Below are positions 56,516 through 64,000 of a stretch of DNA of 64,000 nt, in pieces. The number at the start of each line of letters is the position of its first letter. Within the stretch, counting starts at the first letter, position 1. The notes under the pieces are model-generated. The model ran no database searches, was not told where the DNA came from, and was given only the letters and a program-made list of their open reading frames with translations. Source of the DNA: Schistocephalus solidus (taxonomy: Eukaryota > Platyhelminthes > Cestoda > Diphyllobothriidea > Diphyllobothriidae); contig WEDG01000198.1 of the NCBI GenBank assembly GCA_017591395.1, positions 1 through 64,000 of the forward strand, written 5' to 3'. The position numbers and the translations under genes were made by a program.

Positions 56516-57730
56516 TTCTGAATGCTGATGATTTAAAAGTTGCCTATCGATATAAAAAAGCTGATCGCCAAATCTTGCTAGAGCTCTTAAAAAAGGATCT
56601 TCAAGCCTTCGCTCATTGGTTTTGCACATGGCGCCTTTCGTTTTCTTGGCACAAGTGCTCCGTTATGGTTAGTGGTGACAACCATCAGCCTCAACTAAGC
56701 ATAGACGGTCATGAACTAAATATGCCCGGGTTTATAAGGGCTCTGGGCATATCATTTTCTAGTTGTCTTAATCTGTCTGAGCACTGCGCTCTGATTGTAT
56801 CGAAAGCACACCAAACCACTGGATTTATTCTCAGAAAATTTAAAACTGTCAATATTAGGACCAGCATTTATAAAATGTATGTCAGACCAAGTCTGGAAAA
56901 ATGCTCGTTTTTTTTAGCCTTCAGCACGCGAGTGAACGGAAGAAGATAGAATCAGTCCAGCACTTCTTTACTAAAAGAGTTTTCACTTCAGAGCACAGAA
57001 ACCTGTCCTACCAACAACGCTGTGGGCTTACAAGCCTCGACCCTTTGTGGCTTCGTAGATTACAGAAGGGAATATTTTTACTGTTTAAACTTTTAAACAG
57101 TTTTAACTTCAACCCCCTTACATCCCTGAGGCAGATCGACCACTCTCGGCGCACCAGTCATCGAGATGTATTTTTATTGCTTCCTTTGGCACGCACCGTT
57201 AGATACCGTCAGTTTTTTGGTAAACACTATAGCAATCTGAAATAAACTACCCAGAAGTATTAAAATTCAGCCAAACTATCCTTTGTTTACGAGAGCTGTT
57301 ACTATTTTTCTACATTCAAAACACCTTGCACAAATTTTTGGTGCTGATTCTCTGGAAGCTCTCTTCCATTCTGATGGCGTCTACGGACTCGGAGTCCGGT
57401 GCCGGACTTCATGCTACAGGCAATATTGCTGGCACTGCAGTCCGTAATCGGGTTATTCCTTAGTCGACAGCGAGCAGCCGTTCGCCGGCATACCTACTGC
57501 TAGTACAGAATACCTGATCCACAACAATGAAAGGAGAAGTACTACACCGTGCACCTGTGTCAATACTCCCCTGTCCTTAACTTTAATCCATTCAACAAGC
57601 TGCAGTTTTTTTCTCCTGAAAACACTATAAAGAACGATCAGTGGTTTTTTTCACTGTCAGCTCGACCCCCTACTGTATATCCCTTGTGACCTTGCCTGTA
57701 AACTGGCAATAAATAAATAATTAATATATG
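56516..57730 (+). pseudogene. nLTR-E 3' fragment, from the RT catalytic motif to the tail
   Basis: Begins at the YADD motif (here CADD, about 56519) and continues AYRYKKADRQILLELLKKDL, LSFSWHKCSVMVSGDNHQP, then after a shift at about 56905 KIESVQHFFTKRVFTSEHRN and LDPLWLRRLQKG. The 3' UTR ends 'gcctgtaaactggcaataaa' (57694-57713) and AAAT repeats. It parallels 61935-63165. Confidence 0.85.
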
Positions 57731-58339
57731 TACATTGGTTGTTGGGTTGATCGTAAGCTGAATTCAATTCAATTTATTAATTCAATTTATTGAGTGAAAT
57801 AGGCATGGGCCTTTGAGTACCCTATTTGTAACGTGAAATTAAGTGCGGTATACAGAGAAAACATGTGGGTTACAAAAGTTCAAAGGCGATCATAAAATAT
57901 TAAAATTGGTGTGTGAGTCTCTAGCTCCACTACGTTCCCTTTTTCGTTCACCAGTATGGCACCAGTTGTGTGAAGCGAAAATTTAATCACAAGGATAAGT
58001 GCAATGATTTATGACAAGTAACTCAATTCCGTAAATAAATAAACCCTGATAAATGCGCATCAGTATGTCTAAAAGTAATAAGTAGTTTTCGCTCGGCGTC
58101 AAGAGAAATCGGTAGGGAAGGAGGTTAATATAATTAGTGCGCTCAAATTTCCGGTAGTGCTCAAGTAACTCTCAACTGGTCGAAAAGAAACACTGAACTA
58201 CAACATCGAAGAAAGGAGAACAGTACTGAAATCGAACACAAGTAAGATAAATAATGAAGGACTGATGAGCTGTGAGGGAAGCCGAGAACTCATTCGCAAT
58301 GTTTTGATATAAGAAGGAGACCTCAATCTTCCCTAAGAG
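57731..58339 (-). mobile_element. Possible 3' end of another non-LTR element, reversed
   Basis: On the minus strand the segment ends 'ttcactcaataaattgaatt' with AATTG repeats (57765-57800), preceded by 'caaaggcccatgcc', a tail organisation like that of the A and B families. A 71-codon minus-strand frame (58172-58387) may be a coding remnant but is not recognised. Confidence 0.4.
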
Positions 58340-58354
58340 ATAATAGCAGTACTT

Positions 58355-58678
58355 ATGGAACGTAAGAAAATTAAATTCCCAGAACATGCTGCCAACGAGA
58401 AATTGGTTTCGAAATTCAAGTACCTCGAGCCTACGAGTTTTAAGTCTCTACCTCAGTGTAGAAGACACGGTGTTGGAAAATCTATTAAAGAATTGTCTTT
58501 ATATTCCTCTGAGTTTGTAAATTGCAACTTGGACCCTCGATCTTTGCTGCTTTCCGAAACTCACGCCGGCTGTGTGATCCCTGCATCTGCTCTAAATCGC
58601 GGAAGGGACCCAAACCAAAGGCTGAGTCCTTATATTTTCAAATTCTTATTGTTGAAAACTCAGCTGACTCTCTATTAA
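58355..58678 (+). CDS. Unrecognised open frame in the nLTR-E leader
   Basis: 107 codons, starting MERKKIKFPEHAANEKLVSK and ending TQLTLY, closed 18 nt before the ORF1 start. There is no second copy of this region in the window to test whether it is conserved. It may be an additional leader ORF, a broken N-terminal part of ORF1 or chance. Confidence 0.3.
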   Translation: MERKKIKFPEHAANEKLVSKFKYLEPTSFKSLPQCRRHGVGKSIKELSLYSSEFVNCNLDPRSLLLSETHAGCVIPASALNRGRDPNQRLSPYIFKFLLLKTQLTLY

Positions 58679-58696
58679 TTTTGTGGCAATTATAAC

Positions 58697-59943
58697 ATGC
58701 AAAACTCAAGTTCCATAAGTTTATTGTCACAAAAAATTGGTCCACGACCAAGCTGCTTGGGACCGTCTCTCGGCGCCTCTACCCACTCGGCCATATTGGC
58801 AGGTGATCTTGTTAAGCAAGTTAATGGACAAGCAAAAAACAATTTTAACCATCGTTATTCTGCTATTTGTTCACCTCCCGCTAAACGGGGTAAAAGTTCA
58901 GTAAGCTTAACTAATGTAGCTTACGAAGACGAAACATGTATGGGGTGTTTCAGCCTCCAGCAGAAATTCTCAAGGATGGAGCAGGAAATAAGGAATCTAA
59001 GACAAGAAATAGATAACTTAAAAAAATCTATATCTTGCCCAACTGCTTAAAAAGCTCCTGTTCGTAATAAACCTACAACAAAGCAAAATTCGTATTCATT
59101 TATAGCTTCTTCAAGCTTACATAAAAGTCACATTAAACATATCGCGACTGCTGGACCCGGTAAACCAGAGGAAATTTCGCTACTTCCGAAGGGAGCCCCA
59201 TCTAGTCCTTGCGCCACTCTACCGGTACTTAGTTCAGGTAGCATCAGCACTAATCTGGCTTTACCGCCCATCGCCACATCACTGGTAGACGATGCACCAA
59301 CATACGATGTTGAAGAGGTTGGCGAGTTTGTTAAGCCAAAGAAGAAAAGGTCTAAGAAGAACAAGCCGTGCAGAGATTTGGCTCTAGCCTGCCCAACACC
59401 CAGTTCATGTGGACTTACCGGGCCAAGTGAATTGGTTACCAGTACTCACTCAGCTGAAAGATCTGAGTTACAAACGGGCCCTCGTTTGAGTCGAAAACAT
59501 AATTTAGTCATTAAAGGGGTCCCGGAGTCAGCTTCAAGTATTCCAAAGGAGCGAGTCAAACATGACTTGGATCTCCTTCAATTGTATGCAAAAACGATGC
59601 TAACGGACGGCGAGTCCATCCACATTCTCAAGGCATATAGAATAAGGAAAGCTCTGTCCGCACCCGAATCAAATTCTCGACCAAGACCTCTTAAAATCAT
59701 CTTGGAAAACGAAGCACAGGCACAGCTCCTGCTACAGAGAAAAGCAACCCTACGGGGCCTGCATTCTGAAGTTTTTTTCAACCGGAATACGGACTGAAGG
59801 AGAGACTAAAAATGAGACAGTTAATAATAGAACTGGAAACACGAAAGACCAATGGCGAGGCACATCTCCAAATAAGAAACGGACAAATTGTTCAAGTGAA
59901 AAGAACATTTCTTTGGCCGAAGGCATTCACTCTGACAGCCTAA
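58697..59943 (+). pseudogene. nLTR-E ORF1 with one stop and one -1 frame break
   Basis: A single frame from ATG 58697 to 59778 broken only by TAA at 59048-59050. Residues about 70-115 hold CMGCFSLQQKF and a short coiled coil (MEQEIRNLRQEIDNLKKS). A Lys-rich stretch (KPKKKRSKKNK) is at about 59335-59370. Then come RKHNLVIKGVPES, KERVKHDLDLL and RPRPLKIILENEAQAQLLLQ. At the T-run 59772-59778 the family sequence moves to the -1 frame: QPEYGLKERLKMRQL and LQIRNGQIVQVKRTFLWPK, with TAA at 59941-59943. Role by analogy: RNA-binding ORF1 protein. Confidence 0.75.
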
Positions 59944-60620
59944 CTGTCCCTTCTCAGAAAAAAAAAACGTTCGCGCTTAAATTATTCGTATTAAATGCCA
60001 GATCTCTGCTTAATAAGATGCCATTGCTCCAGACTCTGGTTTTCATCCACTGCCCCGACATTGTAATAGTTACAGAGACTTGGGCAACACCCTGTGTATC
60101 CAACTCTGAACTCAATATTCAAGGGTACGACTATATTCGTAACGATCGACACAAGGGCCGTGGCGGAGGAAGCTGCATCTATATTAAGCAGCCACTTACC
60201 TTTCTGCCGTTGGATTATCGACAATTTACCGCGGTAGAAGAGAGTTGTTGGCTCCGAGTAGTTCTTAAAGATAACTACTCTTTACTCGTTGGTTGTGTCT
60301 ATCGCCCCCCAAACGCAAGTGGGGATTACGATCTCCGTCTCTCACAGGCATTTCATGCCGCAGTTGACCTAAATATGAAGTACTGCTTGATTGCAGGTGA
60401 CTTCAATCTCCCTGAAGTTCATTGGTTTCCACATTCCGGTCCTGCAAAGTTCGAAAACTTGCTTGAGGCCATAGATACTGGCATGTGGGATCAGGTAGTT
60501 GATTTCCCACCCGAGGATCAAACATACTTGATCTTATCTTCTGCAGAGGTTGTCAGCCACTGTCAGTTTCACCTTTAGACCCACTTGGGAGTTCAGACCA
60601 TGCTATAGTTGTTTCTTCAC
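59913..60620 (+). pseudogene. nLTR-E endonuclease domain
   Basis: Frame 59913-60578 reads FVLNARSLLNKM, VIVTETWATP, KGRGGGSCIYIK, VGCVYRPPNASGDY and LIAGDFNLPEVHW. At about 60520 the frame shifts and GSSDHAIVVSS follows (60585-60620), completing the active site. There is no ATG in frame near the start, so translation start is unknown. Confidence 0.85.
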
Positions 60621-60688
60621 TAGAAATCAAGGCTGATGAAACGTTTTCAAAAAAATATAGCTTTTTCCACGATTTCCGATCAGCAAAT

Positions 60689-62762
60689 ATGGGGGAATTA
60701 CTAACACATCTTAATTCCCACGATTGGACTAACTTCTTTCTGTGTTTGGATGTGAATGTTTGTACTGATACATTCTACCAAGTTCTAGGTCCACTCATTT
60801 CTCGTTTTGTTCCTGGTAAGAAAATAATTAATGTCAAGGATGAAGTCTACCTCCCTTTACCTTTCCGCCGTAGATTGCGTAGACTCTCGCGTCGTTTTAA
60901 TCGACTAAATTACACTTCCGTCCTGCCATTGATCCAGCAAATCTTTGAACAGGCTAAGAGGCTCTCCGAAGAAAGCGACTAGCTGAAGAGGTTAACTTAC
61001 CGAAAACCCTTCGTACAATGTTGCAAAACTCTTTTCGCGGACTGTAAAATCGCAGAGAAAAACTCAGTACCCTGTACTTCGAGATGCTTTTGGAAACCCT
61101 ATAGCTGACGCTAAGTTGACGGCTGATAGCTTCAATGCTTTCTTGTCTAGAACTTTCAGTTAACATTCGGTCGCCCCCTTTCCAAACGTCCGGGTTTGGA
61201 CCGGTAACGTCCTCGAAAACATAACTTTTACCCTCTGGGACGTAACCGTAGCCATTCGGCGTTCTCGCCAATCTTACAGTCCTGGACCAGATGGCGTCCC
61301 GGTCAGCGTTCTAAAGGCGGATGCAAATGATATATTTCCGTCACTTCTGTATGAGATATTCAATCTTGCTCTTGAAAGTGAAACCTTCCCTATTTTATGG
61401 AAGGAATCACACATTTTGCCTATACCCAAACACGGCAGAACTACGTCATTTGACGACTTTAGGCCAATAAATACACTGCCAGCAGCCTCGAAGATATTAG
61501 AGACCTTGATTAAAGACAAGTTGATGCGTCACCTAACAGAGAATAACCTACTTAATGCGGCTCAGCATGGGTTTCTCGAAAAAAGATCTTGTGACACCTG
61601 CCAGCTCTCTTACTTTGATCATGTGCTACAATCTAGAGATAGGGGTTTTGCAATTTACACCGTTTATTTCGACTCCACGAAGGCTTTTGATCGTGTTGAA
61701 CACGATCTCCTCCTGCTGAAACTTACTTCCTTCGGCATAGGTAACAAGCTTCTGAACTTAATATCCTCCTATTTGAAGGATCGCGCACAACGGGTAAAAA
61801 TTTCCGATGTTATCTCCAACCCCACGCACGTGAGGAGTGGCGTTATTCAGGGTAGTGTACTCGGCCCGCTTCTATTTTGCCTTTTTGTGAACGATGTTCC
61901 TGATTGTTTTCAGTATGGTAGGCCCTTTATGTACGCTGATGATTTAAAAGTTGCCTTTCGTTATAAACCGGTCGATCGCCACATTGTGCTTGAGCTCTTA
62001 AAAAATGATCTTCAAGCCTTCGCTCAGTGGTGTCGCACATGGCGCCTTTCGCTCTCTTGGCACAAATGCTCCGTTATGGTTAGTTGTGACAACCATCAGC
62101 CTCATCTAAGCATAGACGGTCAGGACTTAAAAGTGCCCGGGTTTATAACGGATCTGGGCATATCATATTCTAGTAGTCTTAATCTGTCAGAGCACTGCGC
62201 CCTGATTGTCTCTAAAGCACACCAAACCACTGGGTTTATTCTCAGAAATGTTAAAACCCTCAATATTAGGACTAGCCTTTATAAAATGTATGTCAGACCT
62301 AGTCTGGAATACTGCTCGTTTCTATTTAGCCTTCTGCACGCGAGTGAACGGAGGAAGATAGAATCAGTCCAGCACTTCTTTACTAAAAGAGTTATTACTT
62401 CAGAGCACAGAAACCTGTCCTACCAACAACGCTGTGAGCTTACAAGCCTCGACCCGTTGTGGCTTCGTATATTACAGAAGGGACTATTTTTACTGTTCAA
62501 GCTTTTAAACGGTTTTACCTTTAACCCCCTTACATCCCTGAGGCAGCTCGATCACTGTTGGCGCACCAATCATAGAGATGTATTCTTATTTCTTCCTTTG
62601 GCACGCACCGTTAAATACCGTCAGTTTTTTTCGGTCAACGCTATAGCAATCTGGAATAAACTACCCAGAAGTATTAAAATTCAGCAAAACTATCCTTTGT
62701 TTACGAGAGCTGTCACTAGTTTTCTAGATTCAGGACACCTTCCGCGAATTTTTGGGTGCTGA
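60689..62762 (+). pseudogene. nLTR-E reverse transcriptase and C-terminal region
   Basis: A linker frame (60689-60982; LTHLNSHDWTNFF, PFRRRLRRLSRRFNRL) ends in TAG, and a second frame is open from about 61080 with one TAA at 61161-61163. From 61164 to 62762 there are over 530 codons without a stop: SPGPDGVPVSVLKADAND, FDDFRPINTLPAASKILE, AQHGFLEKRSCDT, VYFDSTKAFDRVEHDLL, VIQGSVLGPLLFCLF, catalytic YADD (61932-61943), YVRPSLEYCSFLFSLLHASE, LDPLWLRILQKG, IWNKLPRSIK. It is the longest intact RT frame in the window; the polymerase core looks undamaged. Confidence 0.88.
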
Positions 62763-63165
62763 TTCTCTGGAAGCTCTTTTTCCGTTCTGGTGGCGTCCAC
62801 GGACTCTGAATCCTATGCCGGACTTCATGCTGAAGGCAATGTTGCTGGCTCTGCAGTCCGTAATCGGGTTATTCCTCAGTCTACAGCTAGCAGCCGCTCG
62901 CCGGCATACTTGCTGCTAGTACAGAAGACCAGATCCACAACACCGAAAGGAGAAGTACTACACTGTGCACCTGTGTCAACACTTCCCTGTCCTAAACTTT
63001 AATCTGTTCAACAAGCTGCAGTTTTTTCTCATGAAAATACCTTAAATAACGATCAGGAGTTTTTTTCACTGTCAGCTGGACCCCCTACTGTATATATCCC
63101 TTTTGACCTTGCCTGTAAACTGGCAATAAATAAATAAATAAACAAATAAATAAATATCGCAAGAA
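62763..63165 (+). mobile_element. nLTR-E 3' UTR and AAAT tail
   Basis: Non-coding end of the E element, matching 57310-57723. It closes with 'gcctgtaaactggcaataaa' (63111-63130) and repeated TAAA units to about 63160. Confidence 0.8.
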
Positions 63166-64000
63166 AAGTATACAAACGGGCCCTTTATGTACGCTGACGA
63201 TTTAAAAGTTGCCTATCGATAAAAACGGTTGATCGCAACATCGTGCTTGAGCTCTTGAAAACGGATCTTCAGGTCTTCGCTCAGTGGTGTCGCACAAGGC
63301 GCCTCTCACTTTCTTGGCAAAAGTGCTCCGTTATGGTTATTGGCGACAACCATCAGCCCCACCTAAGCATAGACGGTCACGATCTAAACGTGCTCGGAGT
63401 TATAAAGGATCTGGGCATATCATACTCTAGTAGTCTTAATCTGTCAGAGCACTGGCCCTGATTGTCTCGAAAGCACGCCAAACAACTGGGTTTATTCTCA
63501 GAAATTTTAAAACCGTCAAAATTAGAATCAGCCTCTATAAAATGTATGTCAGGCCTAGTCTGGAATATTTCTCGTTTCTATTTAGTCTTCTGCACGCTAG
63601 TGAACGAAAGAAGATAGAATCAGTCCAGCACTTCTTTACAAAAAGTGTTTTCTATTCAGATCACCGAACCCTGTCCTACCACCAACACTGTGAGCTTACA
63701 AGCCTTGACCCGCTGTGGCTTCGCAGATTACAGAAGGGACTATTTTTACTGTTTAAACTTCTAAACAGTCGTACATTTAACCCCCTTACATCTCTGAGGC
63801 ACCTCGATCACTCTCGGTGCACCAGTCATCGAGATGCATTTTTATTTCTTCCTTTGGCACGCACAGTTAGATACCGACAGTTTTTTTTTCGGTAACCGCT
63901 ATAGAAATCTGGAATAAGCTACCTAGAAGTATCAAAATTCAGCAAAGCTATCCCTTGTTTACGCGAACTGTCACTAGTTTTCTACATTCAGGACACCTTC
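63166..64000 (+). pseudogene. nLTR-E second 3' fragment, cut by the window end
   Basis: Begins at 'gggccctttatgtacgctga' (63178), the catalytic YADD region, right behind the tail of the preceding E element, and repeats 61920-62735. Damage: a TAA at about 63221, a deletion at about 63452 and a T-run shift at 63882-63892. The frame 63542-63895 keeps YVRPSLEYFSFLFSLLHASE and LDPLWLRRLQKG. The 3' end lies outside the window. Confidence 0.85.

Larger units (their letters stand above)
58355..63165 (+). mobile_element. nLTR-E retrotransposon, longest and best preserved copy
   Basis: Has a leader with a 107-codon frame (58355-58678), ORF1 (58697-59943), ORF2 with EN (59940-60620) and RT (60689-62762), a 400-bp 3' UTR and an AAAT tail (63125-63160). 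The organisation is that of CR1/Jockey-type elements. The 5' end is not defined; 58340 is set by the neighbouring reversed tail. Damage is limited to a few stops and shifts. Confidence 0.8.

Noticed and set aside
1..64000. Bacterial-type features (operons, ribosome binding sites, attachment sites, CRISPR)
   Set aside because: Spliceosomal introns, polyadenylation signal and retroelement content show a eukaryotic genome; no such feature was seen.

Overview
The window looks like a gene-poor, transposon-filled stretch of a eukaryotic genome, most likely a flatworm (Platyhelminthes). The grounds are a GT-AG intron of only 32 bp in the one host gene, a Gypsy element of CsRn1 type (CHCC Gag finger, tRNA-Trp-like primer site), and many CR1/Jockey-like non-LTR retrotransposons with AAAT-type tails. 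The species cannot be read from the sequence. No bacterial operons, CRISPR array, rRNA or tRNA gene was recognised.

The one intact host gene is on the minus strand at 49466-55113: NDUFA8, a twin-CHCH accessory subunit of mitochondrial complex I. It has three exons (37, 59 and 76 whole codons plus one split codon, 173 residues) and all eight CX9C cysteines. It sits in a 10-kb stretch (45.4-55.3 kb) with almost no recognisable repeats.

Everything else recognisable is mobile DNA, nearly all broken by stops and frameshifts. Local labels: nLTR-A (RT motif FADD), nLTR-B (RT motif YADDLKC, two subtypes with different 3' UTRs), nLTR-E (YADDLKV), nLTR-F (3' fragments), Tnp-T (a CACTA/CMC-like DNA transposon) and Rep-H (a 0.9-kb repeat with an ATTT tail). 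Layout: 1-2.1 kb B, A and H fragments; 2.2-4.2 Tnp-T copy 1; 4.2-9.8 a reversed B element with an H insertion and an internal tandem duplication; 9.8-12.0 Tnp-T copy 2 and an A fragment; 12.0-13.4 an internally deleted B element head to head with the first; 14.1-19.4 Tnp-T copy 3 interrupted by B, itself interrupted by a 3.7-kb A element; 19.4-23.3 Gypsy-1 (minus); 23.3-27.1 F, H and B; 27.1-30.2 A inserted in B; 30.3-33.7 further A fragments; 33.9-36.4 an old E; 36.8-40.0 B subtype 2; 40.2-41.2 A (minus); 41.4-45.4 Gypsy-2 holding a 400-bp fold-back; 45.4-55.1 the NDUFA8 region; 55.4-57.7 Gypsy, B and E fragments; 58.4-63.2 the best preserved E element; 63.2-64.0 another E copy cut by the window end.

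The retroelements form nested layers, so their order of arrival can be partly read: Tnp-T is oldest, B entered Tnp-T, and A entered B. No element has an uninterrupted ORF2, so none looks able to move alone. I did not find a convincing new biological system. The most useful leads are the NDUFA8 gene with its minimal intron, a shared -1 frame break in ORF1 of two non-LTR families, the fold-back element, and permuted halves of one insertion that may mark a rearrangement or an assembly fault.
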